Assembly: GCA_035506295.1 (NCBI GenBank)
Contig: DATJPR010000268.1
Span: 1-12,659, forward strand
Reading direction: 5' to 3'
From: DATJPR01 sp035506295
GTDB lineage: Bacteria > Bacteroidota > Ignavibacteria > UBA10030 > UBA6906
Length of the DNA: 12,659 nucleotides
Program-made: the position numbers and the translations under genes
Notes under the pieces: generated by a model
Told to the model about the DNA's origin: nothing
Database searches by the model: none
The model's input: only the letters and a program-made list of their open reading frames with translations
Part shown: positions 1 to 8,127 of the stretch, one piece after another
How positions within the stretch are numbered: position 1 is the first letter of the stretch
How the letters are laid out: every line of letters begins with the position of its first letter

Positions 1-3000
1 AACGTGGATGAAGTCGATTTTGCGTTCTCCCCTGCCGCTGGTCACCCCCGGGCTGAGGGGAAGCTCGAACGATGCGGCGGTCACATACGGGTTCGGCACC
101 GCGCGCACGCGGACCACCGATAGCGCCGCCACCGCCTCGTCGATCGACGGCTTGACGGTGGTAAACCGGAACACATCCCCCTGCCGGAACGGCCGCTTCG
201 TGCGAAGCTTGAGGGTGTCACCGGCGCTGAAGGCGATCACCGAATCCGGATGCTTGACGGGATCCTGGGACGCAAACGTCAGGTCCCACGACCAATGCAG
301 CTTCCCGTTCGGCGAGGGCTCGACAAAGACCAATTCGTCAGAGGGAGAGAGGACACCGTTGCCCACGGCATCGACAAAGATGAATTTGATGTACGCCCCA
401 TCGGTCTCATTGTACACCCGGAAATTCACGGGCGCGGAGAACGGATACAGGTCGGGGTCCGAATACGAGGTATCGACGATGTGATCGCTGAATTCGACGC
501 GATAGTTCGCCGGCCGGCGATATCCGTTGAAGTACCGCACCGGCGGCCCCGGATCCTGCGTGGCGAGCGGCGTCATCCCCCACTGATAGCCGAGTCTGCC
601 GGCCCATCGCGATCCCGTTGCGGCCGTCGTATCAACGGCCACCGACCAGTTGTTGTTGAACAACAGCGAGACGCCGTCGAACGCGTCGGCATCCTTGCTG
701 TCCGAGAGGAACGGCGTGCCTTGAATGTTGGGACTGTGAAACACCGGGAAGTATTGATAGCTCACGGTGTATGCGCCCTTGGGCAACGACCCTGCACTCG
801 TGCCGCGAAGATTGCCGTGGAGAGTGTCGAGGATGTAGGCGGAAGGGTTGACGATGGAGCCCGAGGAGCTCGTCACCTGCACGCTCGATCCGATAAGATG
901 TTGGCGCGCGAGATGGACAATCGTCGTGTCCTCGCCGGTGATCTGCTCGGATACGGTTTGAAGATCCCTCACCGAATAGAACGAAGTCCTCCGGTCCCAC
1001 TCGGTGGAGTCCGCCGCGTCTGCGAGTCCGTTGCCGTTGTTGTCAATGCCGTCCACCTGCGTGTCGAGGAATTCCACCTGGTAGGTGTGGCCGTTCACTG
1101 CGGATGGATTGAGCACCTGGAATGCGGCGTTGCCCGTGCCGTAGGATTGCACGTGCGTCAGCGTTGACGTGGGGCTCGGCGCGACATACCCAGCGACCGG
1201 CGCGTTTGGGGTCACGACTGCGACGTTGGGATCGTAGTCGATGGTCCCATTGGGCAGAATCGACACGGTAAATTTGTTCTCCGAGGGCAGGATGCCGAGG
1301 GTGGCGTCACCACGGTCGTACGCGACAATCGCGTAGAAGTAGCGCTGGCCGTTCTTGACGTCGGAATCGACATAGCTGTGTTGCAGGCCGTTGTCGCTTC
1401 CCAGGTAGTAGGCATATCCCGAGATGTTCTGGAACAACTGCCCGGTCGCGGGGAAATATCCGTTGATCGAGTCCACCAGGTCGTACTGTGCAAGCGGCTT
1501 GTAACCCTGAACGGCACCTGAACCATCGGTAATCGTGAAGACATCCGAGAAATCCGGGCTCGTGGATTTGTAGAGCTTGTACCCTTCAAAATCGTGGGTC
1601 AGAAGAACCGGATCGACGCTCGCTTCGGACTTCCTGTCCCAGTAGAGCGTCACCTGGTGATCGCCTGCGACCGCCGTCAACGTGGGACGATCGGGCGGCG
1701 TCGGGAATTGGTAGTTCGCATCATAGATCTTCTGTACCGTTTTCTTGTTTTTCAGAAGGTCCGAAATGTCGTTGTCGACGCTTCCGCCGTTGCCGCCGCC
1801 ATAGACGAGCGCCAGCGAGAACCGTTCCGTTTCTTTCGCGAGCAACGGGAAGAACCCGGACCCATAGGTGAAATCGCCGTCCTCGCCATTGACCGGTTTG
1901 TTGTTCACGATGGACTTCGGCACCGCGAAGAACCCCGGTTTCAACTGGTTCCAGAGCCCCTCATCATCGCCGAGCGATATCTGCGACGAAGGTGTGAAGT
2001 AAAAGAAGCTCGTCAGGCCGATCTGATCGGATTCGCGGACGTCCGTCTTGTCGACGTGCGGTTCGCCCGGCAAGCCGGTATCGTGCCCGTTGTTGTCGTA
2101 TCCCGACGTGGGCAATCCGTCTCCCTCACCGAAATCGCCGGTGTTCGGGATCCCGTCGCGTCCGACGTCATCGTGGACGACGTCCCAATCGCGATTATTG
2201 TCGATGCGGTCGTCTCGCCGCTCGTCGATCATGCTGTACGGGCTTGTCCCCACATTGGACACATAGTCGATGTGCCGGACAGGTCGGGAAATGTCGATCA
2301 GCGGTGTCTTCGTGTGATCGTTGTTCGGCCACTTAATCTGGTGAAAGTGGACGTAGTAGTTCTCGTCGATCAATCCGTTGAAGTTGTTGTCCACGCCGTC
2401 ATAGGCATTCGGGTTGATCGCATCGACGAGCGTCGAACCCACGACCTGCTGCACCACGTTTCCTTCGGCCACCTTGGTGATTCCCGGCTTGATCCAGGTC
2501 GTCAGGCCGAGCGTGTGAACCTGCACGGAGTCGACATTCGCGGGAATGGTGTAGAGTTGCCGGCTGAAGTCATCATTGATCAACACGATTTGCTGGTTGG
2601 GCATCAACGTCACGGAATCGAAACTCGCCTGCGTGAATTGCGGTGCGGCAAGTCCAACCGTCGATGAGTCCGCATCTCCGTCGTTGTCGATGCCGTCATA
2701 AGGGTTGCCCGGGCTCTCGAGGAAGGCATACCCGACCATGCCGACCGGTCCCACCCAGAGGGGATCGGCGATCTGTCTCCCGAAATCTCCGGTGTAGGTA
2801 ATGTTGTTCGTGACATCGTAGAACGACCAGTCATCGGCATATTCATGATAGTCTTCCGTGGAGGTCACTCCGACGTAGGTGCCGACGAGCATCCCGAACA
2901 CGGCACGATCGTAACCTGTCGTTCCCGTGTTCGTGATTTCGTAGAGCCAGAAGATATTATCCTTGGCAAGGAATTGCGCCCATTGCATCGCCCTGATGCT

Positions 3001-3657
3001 CATCCGGAGGGCGAGGCCGTTTCTCGTCGGATCGGTGGAATCAGGCTTGAACGCAACGCCGAGGGCGTTGTCGGACGCGACGTTGAACTTCTCATACGCC
3101 TGATCGTCCATCACGAAGTACGTCTCGAGATCGGCGCTGATCTTTTTCCCGAAGTAGCCGTTCCAGGAGCCCCGCCAGCCGGGATCCGTGCCGTCGTTTA
3201 ACTTGTCGGGCCAGAACGTCGGCCAGGTGATCTGCTTGTTGCTCATCGCCACTTTGAACGTCGGATCGGGATTGTTCTGATTGTAGTAGCCCTGGACCGG
3301 CTCCCATGTCCAATAATGCGCGTTGTTCTTGGGGTCGTAGTTGTAGGGCGCTATCGAAGGACGGTTCACGGGACAGGTGACGACCGAATGCCACGTTTTG
3401 CCCTGCCAGCGCACCTCGGCACCGACAAGCGGGCTCACGTCTCCAAGATATCCGTCGTTGTCGTTTTTCCATGCCCCGCGATGGCCGTATTGCGCAGGCT
3501 GCCCGATGACTCCCCAGTTGCCGAAGATCGTTCGGACCTGATTGCCGTTCATCAGACCGACCGTCTCGTACGGTGTCGATCCCTGAGCGAACAGCGAACT
3601 CGGGAGGAGCGCTGCAATGGCGCAGGCAATCAAAAGGCTCTGAGTGAAGTGCTTCAT
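1..3657 (-). CDS. Large exported protein with Asp/Asn-rich repeats and a fibronectin-like segment (3' end missing)
   Basis: The frame is open from ATG at 3657 to the left edge: 1219 codons, read through with no stop, and the C-terminus lies outside the window. The N-terminus is a signal peptide (MKHFTQSLLIACAIAALLP, cleavage likely after SSLFA), so the protein is exported. Asp/Asn-rich calcium-type motifs resembling thrombospondin type-3 repeats occur near residues 319-331 (DGIDNDGDAD), 418-431 (DGVDNNFNGLIDE), 475-539 (several degenerate copies) and 865-886 (DGIDNNGNGLAD). A fibronectin type III-like segment starts about residue 654 and contains FEGYKLY (690-696). The last visible part has PNPY (1188-1191) and RGERKIDFIHV (1209-1219); in family members this is usually followed by a C-terminal FlgD-like or type IX secretion sorting domain, so surface delivery is inferred. 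The start is supported by GGAG six bases upstream, inside the receptor gene. The substrate or role is unknown; pairing with the receptor suggests a cell-surface partner. Confidence 0.88.
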   Translation of the reverse strand, partial: MKHFTQSLLIACAIAALLPSSLFAQGSTPYETVGLMNGNQVRTIFGNWGVIGQPAQYGHRGAWKNDNDGYLGDVSPLVGAEVRWQGKTWHSVVTCPVNRPSIAPYNYDPKNNAHYWTWEPVQGYYNQNNPDPTFKVAMSNKQITWPTFWPDKLNDGTDPGWRGSWNGYFGKKISADLETYFVMDDQAYEKFNVASDNALGVAFKPDSTDPTRNGLALRMSIRAMQWAQFLAKDNIFWLYEITNTGTTGYDRAVFGMLVGTYVGVTSTEDYHEYADDWSFYDVTNNITYTGDFGRQIADPLWVGPVGMVGYAFLESPGNPYDGIDNDGDADSSTVGLAAPQFTQASFDSVTLMPNQQIVLINDDFSRQLYTIPANVDSVQVHTLGLTTWIKPGITKVAEGNVVQQVVGSTLVDAINPNAYDGVDNNFNGLIDENYYVHFHQIKWPNNDHTKTPLIDISRPVRHIDYVSNVGTSPYSMIDERRDDRIDNNRDWDVVHDDVGRDGIPNTGDFGEGDGLPTSGYDNNGHDTGLPGEPHVDKTDVRESDQIGLTSFFYFTPSSQISLGDDEGLWNQLKPGFFAVPKSIVNNKPVNGEDGDFTYGSGFFPLLAKETERFSLALVYGGGNGGSVDNDISDLLKNKKTVQKIYDANYQFPTPPDRPTLTAVAGDHQVTLYWDRKSEASVDPVLLTHDFEGYKLYKSTSPDFSDVFTITDGSGAVQGYKPLAQYDLVDSINGYFPATGQLFQNISGYAYYLGSDNGLQHSYVDSDVKNGQRYFYAIVAYDRGDATLGILPSENKFTVSILPNGTIDYDPNVAVVTPNAPVAGYVAPSPTSTLTHVQSYGTGNAAFQVLNPSAVNGHTYQVEFLDTQVDGIDNNGNGLADAADSTEWDRRTSFYSVRDLQTVSEQITGEDTTIVHLARQHLIGSSVQVTSSSGSIVNPSAYILDTLHGNLRGTSAGSLPKGAYTVSYQYFPVFHSPNIQGTPFLSDSKDADAFDGVSLLFNNNWSVAVDTTAATGSRWAGRLGYQWGMTPLATQDPGPPVRYFNGYRRPANYRVEFSDHIVDTSYSDPDLYPFSAPVNFRVYNETDGAYIKFIFVDAVGNGVLSPSDELVFVEPSPNGKLHWSWDLTFASQDPVKHPDSVIAFSAGDTLKLRTKRPFRQGDVFRFTTVKPSIDEAVAALSVVRVRAVPNPYVTAASFELPLSPGVTSGRGERKIDFIHV

Positions 3658-3667
3658 TTAGAACTCC
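3655..3667 (-). promoter_or_regulatory. Translational coupling junction (SD + TAA/ATG abutment)
   Basis: On the minus strand the receptor ends ...CTGGAGTTC-TAA and the next gene's ATG follows with no base between them, in the same reading frame. GGAG (3667-3664) lies six bases before the ATG, inside the receptor's last codons. Ribosomes finishing the receptor could restart directly, which implies coupled synthesis of the two proteins. This is seen in the sequence; the coupling itself is inferred. Confidence 0.8.
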
Positions 3668-6486
3668 AGGTTCATTCCAAATTCTATGCGACGCGGTTCG
3701 GAGTAGTTCGTGGGAATCGTGTACCACTGGTTGATGCTGTTCACGTACTGATGCGGATTGTTCGCAATCGCCGTCGCCTCGTCGATCGTGAACCCCGCCC
3801 TTCCGGAGTCATTGAAGACGTTGACCTCGTTCATGATGTCGAAGAGATTGAAGGCCCGGGCGAACACGACCAGGCGTGCCTTGTCCAGCTGAAACTCGTA
3901 GTCCGCGTTCAGATCGACGTCAAGGGTCGACGGTTTCAACTGGCTGTTCGTGAGCAGCGAGGTGACGTCCGTGGACGCACGCGGTGTGTAAGGCGCGCCG
4001 CTGCCGTACCTTCCGATCAGGCTGACGCCCCAGTCCTTTTCATTATATGAGACCGTGATGTTCAGCGTGTGGCGCTGGTCCCAATCCAGGGGAGTCAGAA
4101 ACACTTCCGGCCGCTGCCCGCCGATCGCGGCGTTAAACGCTGCGGCAGGATCGGAATTCGTGCCGCGCGCCACCTGGTAGGTGTAGTCCAGCGTCGCCTG
4201 GAATCCGTTCGAGAATCGTTTCTGGATCGTGAGCACAATACCCTTGACCAGTCCGAAATCGCTGTTGACGTATCGGGTGAACTGGATCGCTCCACCATAC
4301 GTGGAAAGAAGCTCACCGCGCGTTGAGCTGAGGTTCCTGATGTCACGCATGTAGCCCGTAAGATCCGCGGAAATGTCGTCGGTCAACTGTTGCTGGACAC
4401 CGAGTTCGCCGTTGATGGTCTGTTCTGCACCCAGATCGGCGTTGCTGATGATGTTCGATGTCCCCTGTCCGACTTTGAAGAACGGATTGTCGTAGAGATA
4501 CTCAAAGCGCGGTATCTGGAAGAAGTGTCCGTAGGAGAAGTGCACGACGCCGCGTGCCGTGATCGGGAACGAAAACCCGAGCCGCGGGCTGATCTGCCAT
4601 TTCGCGGTTGCCGGACGGTACCAATAGGCCATGCGGTCTGCTACGGTCTTGGTGGGCTCTCCCGGATCCTGCACGCCGTTGCCGTTATAATCAAAGAAGC
4701 GGTTATTCGGCTTCAACGGATTGAAGATATTCGGATCGTCGACGGTGTAGGTATAATAGAGCGGATCATTCGGATTCGGGTGGGCGTCGTTCAGGACGTT
4801 GGCCTTCGGCTGAAAATAATCGAACCGGATGCCGATGTTGACGATGAAATCCTTGAATTCCATCTTGTCCTGGATGTACGCTGCCAGCTGATACGGTTTG
4901 CGCTCGTAGGAATCGTGTCCTGCCGTCGAGATATCCGGGATCTGGGTGGTGATGAAAGGACTGCTCGTGGCCGGCGTGAACGAAGTCTGGCTGAGCACCG
5001 GAATCAGCGTGAGGTTTTCATAGTTCAGTTTGTACTGCTGGAACTCCACCCCCATTTTCATCAGATGGGTTTCCGAGACCTGGCTGGTGATATCCGCTTT
5101 CCCGAGCAGCGTCGTCGAACGTCGGTGCGTGTACCGGAGATCCGTGCCCCCGGTTTGGAAGCTGTAACTGTCGTACGTCGCGCCCACGTTCGGATGCACG
5201 TACCGTGGGTCGTTCAGATCGTCGTAGAGGGAATAGCGGTAATCATGCCAGTAGTATGACCCATTGACAGTGTAGAAGGTCCGATCGTTGATGACGTGGT
5301 TCCACTGCACGATGAGCGTGTTGGAAGTGTTGTGGTCGTATCCGAATCCATTCGGATCGTAGAAGTAATTCCGGTATCCCGTGTTGAATCCACCGTACGG
5401 TCGTGACTTGTTCCAGTCATAGATGAAATTGCCTGTCAACTTCATCGTGGGCGAAAGGCGCCACGTCAATTTCCCCTGCCCGTATTTCCGTTCCGAGGAA
5501 TTCATCGGCACGCGCGAGCTGTCCCCTTTGCCGCTCGGATCCCGATAGAGATGGTAGTTGCCAAGCGAATCGGTGTAGGCAACGTTGAAGGGATTGAATC
5601 TGTTGAAGCCGAACAGGTAGCCGTCCCCGTAGTAATATCGTCCGTTCGCGAAGAACGTGAGGTCGTTGCCGGTGACGGGTCCGCTCACGCTGCCTTCATA
5701 GTCCCTGATGGAGGTCGGTCGAAACTTGTTGTTTCCCGGGAACAGAGTTTTATCGTTGGGCAGGTAACCGCCGAAGTAGGTACTTGCCGAGCCGGTGAAC
5801 TTGTCGGCGCCTTCCTTGGTCGCGATGTTGACGACGCCGCCCATGGCCTCGCCGTACTCCGCATTGAACGCGCCCGAGATGGCCTGCATTTCCTGCACCG
5901 CGCTCTTGTTGATCTCGACCAGGGAGGAGCGGTCATAGGCATCGGACACGGGGACGCCGTCGATCCAGTACGCGACTTCTCCCTGCCTGCCTCCACGCAA
6001 GCTGCCATTAACGAACCCTGCCTGCAGATTGAGCACCTGGGACACTTCGGTGACCGGCAAGGCGCGGATCTGGTCTCCACTGACCACGGCCGTTGTCGCC
6101 GTGAGGTCTTTTGTCACCATGGGCCGCGTGGCGGTGGTGACGATCTCTTCGCCCATCTGGACCACCGTTGAGGTCAGGGTGATGTCCAGGTTGGTGGTGA
6201 GATCGATGGAAACCGCGACATCATTGATGGTCTTCTTGTTGTACCCGACCGCGGACACCACAAGGGAGTATTTCCCCGGAGAAAGGTTCAGGATCACATA
6301 GTACCCGTCGACGTTCGTCGCCGCGCCCTGTGCGGTCCCTTGAATGACAACGCTTGCACCGACGAGCGTTTCGCCGGTCTGTGCATCTTTGACGATGCCG
6401 GCGATCTTCCCGGTCGTGCCTGCGACGGTCAGCGCCGTGCCGACGACAAAGAGGAGGCAGCAGAGTGCTGCGCGGATGATAGTCAT
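3658..6486 (-). CDS. TonB-dependent outer-membrane receptor with carboxypeptidase-like N-terminal domain (SusC/CirA-like)
   Basis: Encodes 942 residues. A signal peptide (residues 1-22, cleavage after TVA) precedes a carboxypeptidase-like regulatory beta-sandwich (about 27-105; GKIAGIVKDAQTGETLVGAS, then the DGYY and VSAVGY signatures). A plug domain follows (about 115-235; EEIVTTATRP, YWIDGVPVSDAYD, FNAEYGEAMGGVVNIATKEG), then a 22-strand-type barrel ending in an aromatic terminal residue (RRIEFGMNLEF), as needed for outer-membrane insertion. The family imports large substrates (glycans, siderophores, peptides) using energy from TonB-ExbBD. Residues 599-610 hold DYNGNGVQDPGE, an EF-hand-like calcium loop in a barrel loop. 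The start at 6486 has AAAGGAG six bases upstream and opens the signal peptide; the in-frame upstream extension to 6666 lacks signal features and overlaps the regulator's end. It lies between the LacI regulator and the exported protein, probably in one transcription unit. The substrate is not identifiable; a carbohydrate is favoured because of the LacI neighbour. Confidence 0.93.
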   Translation of the reverse strand: MTIIRAALCCLLFVVGTALTVAGTTGKIAGIVKDAQTGETLVGASVVIQGTAQGAATNVDGYYVILNLSPGKYSLVVSAVGYNKKTINDVAVSIDLTTNLDITLTSTVVQMGEEIVTTATRPMVTKDLTATTAVVSGDQIRALPVTEVSQVLNLQAGFVNGSLRGGRQGEVAYWIDGVPVSDAYDRSSLVEINKSAVQEMQAISGAFNAEYGEAMGGVVNIATKEGADKFTGSASTYFGGYLPNDKTLFPGNNKFRPTSIRDYEGSVSGPVTGNDLTFFANGRYYYGDGYLFGFNRFNPFNVAYTDSLGNYHLYRDPSGKGDSSRVPMNSSERKYGQGKLTWRLSPTMKLTGNFIYDWNKSRPYGGFNTGYRNYFYDPNGFGYDHNTSNTLIVQWNHVINDRTFYTVNGSYYWHDYRYSLYDDLNDPRYVHPNVGATYDSYSFQTGGTDLRYTHRRSTTLLGKADITSQVSETHLMKMGVEFQQYKLNYENLTLIPVLSQTSFTPATSSPFITTQIPDISTAGHDSYERKPYQLAAYIQDKMEFKDFIVNIGIRFDYFQPKANVLNDAHPNPNDPLYYTYTVDDPNIFNPLKPNNRFFDYNGNGVQDPGEPTKTVADRMAYWYRPATAKWQISPRLGFSFPITARGVVHFSYGHFFQIPRFEYLYDNPFFKVGQGTSNIISNADLGAEQTINGELGVQQQLTDDISADLTGYMRDIRNLSSTRGELLSTYGGAIQFTRYVNSDFGLVKGIVLTIQKRFSNGFQATLDYTYQVARGTNSDPAAAFNAAIGGQRPEVFLTPLDWDQRHTLNITVSYNEKDWGVSLIGRYGSGAPYTPRASTDVTSLLTNSQLKPSTLDVDLNADYEFQLDKARLVVFARAFNLFDIMNEVNVFNDSGRAGFTIDEATAIANNPHQYVNSINQWYTIPTNYSEPRRIEFGMNLEF

Positions 6487-6610
6487 GAAGTGCTCCTTTG
6501 CAGAACGGAATACGCGGGACCGGTCAATGCGAGGACGTGGGGCGTGAAGGTGCGGGAGGCGAGGCGCCGAACGAATTCGTATATGAACGGTCGAAAGAGA
6601 ACCCTTTCCT
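6487..6610 (-). promoter_or_regulatory. Leader between regulator and receptor: strong SD, possible operator palindrome, no clear promoter
   Basis: The 124-bp gap contains AAAGGAG (6499-6493) ending six bases before the receptor ATG. A perfect 10-bp palindrome, ACGAATTCGT, lies at 6571-6580, and a shorter one, GACCGGTC, sits closer to the start. No convincing -35/-10 pair or strong terminator was found, so read-through from the regulator gene is plausible. No copy of the TGGAAGCGCTTCCA operator is present here. The palindromes could bind a regulator but may be chance. Confidence 0.4.
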
Positions 6611-7669
6611 TCAATCCTGGACAGGTGCGACCGCCGGAGATGCTCCTGCGGCCGTTTTTGCACCACACGAATTTCGGATCACGAGCTCGGGCATGAAGCT
6701 CGTCAGCGTCGGGCGTGCCTGCGGGTCTTTGACCCGGGCCATGAGCTTTTCGAGGGCGAGCTCGCCCATCTCGTGCATCGGCTGGCGCATCGTCGTCAGT
6801 CCGGAATGCATTGCGAGCTCGATGTCGTCGAAGCCGACCAGGGCGATGTCTTCCGGCACGCGGAGGCCGGCTTCCCGGGCGACTTCGAGTGCGCCGATCG
6901 CCTGCACGTCGCTCGCAACGAACACCGCGGTGATCTCCCTGCGGTTCTTTGGCGAGCGGAGAAGTTCCTGCATGGATGCCCTGCCGGCTTCCCGGTTGAA
7001 GCCGTCCTGCTTCCCGATCGAGGAGACCACCACTCGCTCCTGGACGAACGGGATTTGCGCCTCTTCGAGCGCCGCGCGATATCCTTCCAGACGGGCCTGC
7101 GCCGGCTGCGTCTGAAGGCTCGCGTTGATCATCGCGATGTTCCGGTGGCCCAGACCGATCAAGTGGCGGACCGCCATCAAAGCCCCCTCACGGTTTTCCA
7201 CGCGGATGGAATCAAACTGCGGATGCATCGCGTCCACCAGCACGAGGGGCAGCTGCATCTGTTGGAATCGGGCAACAAAGTTCTCCGGAAACTTCATGGA
7301 GAAGAACATCACGCCGTCGACATGACCCCGGTTGAGCGATCGCCGCAGGTAATGGTCCGCCTGCTCCGGATGGTTCACGCCGTAGAGGATCAGATCGATG
7401 CCGAGTTCGCTTGCCTTGTCCTGGACACCCTGAAGGACCTGAACGAAGAAGTAGCTGATGAAATACGGGATGATGCAGGAGATGGTGTTCGCACGCTTCG
7501 ACGCCAGGCGTTGCGCGTACGCATGCGGATGGTAGTTCAACCGCTTCATCACAGCCAGCACTCGCGCCCGCGTTTCCGGCGAGACACTCGGGTGGTTGTT
7601 CAGGCAGCGAGATACTGTCCCGATTCCGACTTTCGCTTCGCGAGCGAGATCGTAGATCGTTACGCCCAT
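6611..7669 (-). CDS. LacI-family transcriptional regulator
   Basis: Encodes 352 residues, normal for the family. The helix-turn-helix spans residues 3-25 (VTIYDLAREAKVGIGTVSRCLNN), with the recognition helix starting at I16-G17 before TVSR. The hinge helix, about 48-59 (PHAYAQRLASKR), carries the conserved Leu (L55) that intercalates at the centre of LacI-type operators. The periplasmic-binding-like effector domain follows (about 60-345; VDGVMFF, AVRHLIGLGHRNIAMI, VFVASDVQAIGALEVA, ALVGFDDIELA), with an Ala-rich tail. Members bind a sugar or related small molecule and repress or activate transport and catabolic genes. The ATG at 7669 is chosen because an in-frame TTG at 7750 falls inside the gene's own -35 box. 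Promoter and operator lie immediately upstream, implying autoregulation. The receptor gene follows 124 bp downstream on the same strand and is the obvious target. The effector is unknown. Confidence 0.93.
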   Translation of the reverse strand: MGVTIYDLAREAKVGIGTVSRCLNNHPSVSPETRARVLAVMKRLNYHPHAYAQRLASKRANTISCIIPYFISYFFVQVLQGVQDKASELGIDLILYGVNHPEQADHYLRRSLNRGHVDGVMFFSMKFPENFVARFQQMQLPLVLVDAMHPQFDSIRVENREGALMAVRHLIGLGHRNIAMINASLQTQPAQARLEGYRAALEEAQIPFVQERVVVSSIGKQDGFNREAGRASMQELLRSPKNRREITAVFVASDVQAIGALEVAREAGLRVPEDIALVGFDDIELAMHSGLTTMRQPMHEMGELALEKLMARVKDPQARPTLTSFMPELVIRNSCGAKTAAGASPAVAPVQD

Positions 7670-7707
7670 CAGGGGGAGTAGTCTAGCGTGAAATGATTGT
7701 AAAGTTG

Positions 7708-7721
7708 TGGAAGCGCTTCCA
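7708..7721. promoter_or_regulatory. LacI-type operator, perfect 14-bp palindrome
   Basis: TGGAAGCGCTTCCA is a perfect inverted repeat with the central CG step preferred by LacI-family proteins. It begins at the base following the -10 box of the regulator's promoter, so it covers the expected transcription start; a bound repressor would block the regulator's own transcription. The palindrome and its position are seen; binding by the adjacent LacI protein is inferred from family behaviour. Confidence 0.82.
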
Positions 7722-7750
7722 AATATAGAGGAACGATTTTGCTTTGTCAA
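7722..7750 (-). promoter_or_regulatory. Sigma70-type promoter of the LacI regulator gene
   Basis: On the minus strand, TTGACA (7750-7745), a 17-bp spacer and TATATT (7727-7722) make a near-consensus promoter. The -10 also reads TATATTTG, which fits the Bacteroidota TAnnTTTG pattern. The predicted transcript starts near 7715, inside the operator, leaving a leader of about 46 bases before ATG 7669. No good Shine-Dalgarno precedes that ATG. Confidence 0.75.
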
Positions 7751-7805
7751 GAGAAAAATTCAAATTCTTTCACTGGAATCGACAAAAGCCCGGCGTGAAC
7801 AACTG

Positions 7806-7819
7806 TGGATGCATTTCCA
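7806..7819. promoter_or_regulatory. Degenerate second LacI-type operator
   Basis: TGGATGCATTTCCA matches the perfect operator at 11 of 14 positions, with both outer half-sites (TGGA...TTCCA) intact; the preceding G is also shared. Its centre is about 98 bp from the first operator, a spacing that could allow repressor looping. It could be chance, as the inner bases differ. Confidence 0.4.
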
Positions 7820-7935
7820 TGAAAATCGGAAACAATTAGAAGATATCAGGAAGCATTCGTGGCCACATGATCATCATCCAACCACATTCTTCCACGGGCT
7901 CTCTTCCAGGAGCCGGCTATGCAGGCCTGACGCGG

Positions 7936-7954
7936 TGGACCGTCCCTCGGTCCA
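7936..7954 (+). other. Short perfect hairpin
   Basis: TGGACCG and CGGTCCA pair perfectly around a five-base loop (TCCCT). A second, weaker stem (GGCTC/GAGCC) lies at 7897-7914. No run of T follows, so neither is a convincing terminator. They could be leader structures of the downstream gene or, if the longer reading frame is used, merely coding sequence. Confidence 0.3.
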
Positions 7955-8029
7955 TCCCGCTCTTTGTCCTTCACCTCCTGGCCGGACGACTTGTCCACCC
8001 TGTGACCAGCATCACCGCACCGCGGTTGC

Positions 8030-8058
8030 TTGTTACCGAAGATGTGTTACATTATTTG
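8030..8058 (+). promoter_or_regulatory. Candidate promoter for the sigma-like / zinc-finger gene pair
   Basis: TTGTTA (8030-8035), a 17-bp spacer and TATTTG (8053-8058) lie in a locally AT-rich patch. The match to consensus is moderate. It would place the transcript start about 60 bases before ATG 8128 and would be incompatible with translation starting at 7867. Confidence 0.3.
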
Positions 8059-8127
8059 TGCGGACTGAAATTCCAACATGGTCCGCAACTCCCCTTGCTG
8101 TTCGCTCTTCATGCTGTTCTCCCATCA

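Larger units (their letters stand above)
7670..8127. other. Divergent intergenic region between the LacI gene and the sigma-like gene
   Basis: About 458 bp, AT-rich near 7720-7860. It holds the regulator's promoter and operator (7708-7750), a degenerate second operator (7806-7819), a small hairpin (7936-7954) and a weak plus-strand promoter candidate (8030-8058). The plus frame of the next gene is also open here from an ATG at 7867, so part of this stretch may be coding (see that gene). No other gene is visible. Confidence 0.5.

Noticed and set aside
250..2667. Long plus-strand open frames (250-1167 and 1594-2667)
   Set aside because: They lie opposite the exported protein gene on the same codon boundaries. 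The minus-strand reading has a signal peptide and recognisable repeats, while these give Arg/Val-rich sequence with no motifs.
3316..6171. Plus-strand open frames over the receptor gene (3316-4050, 4390-5259, 5551-6171)
   Set aside because: They are antisense shadows of an intact TonB-dependent receptor, with no recognisable domains or ribosome-binding sites.
6487..6666. Receptor start at 6666 (60 extra residues)
   Set aside because: The extension overlaps the regulator's coding end and would bury the signal peptide. ATG 6486 has a strong ribosome-binding site.
6773..7681. Plus-strand open frame of 302 codons over the regulator gene
   Set aside because: The minus strand encodes a complete LacI protein. 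The antisense product is His/Arg-rich with no motif.
7670..7750. Regulator start at TTG 7750
   Set aside because: That TTG is the -35 box of the gene's own promoter, and LacI proteins start just before the helix-turn-helix, as from 7669.
7897..7954. Rho-independent terminator upstream of the plus-strand pair
   Set aside because: Two short stems are present, but neither is followed by a run of T.
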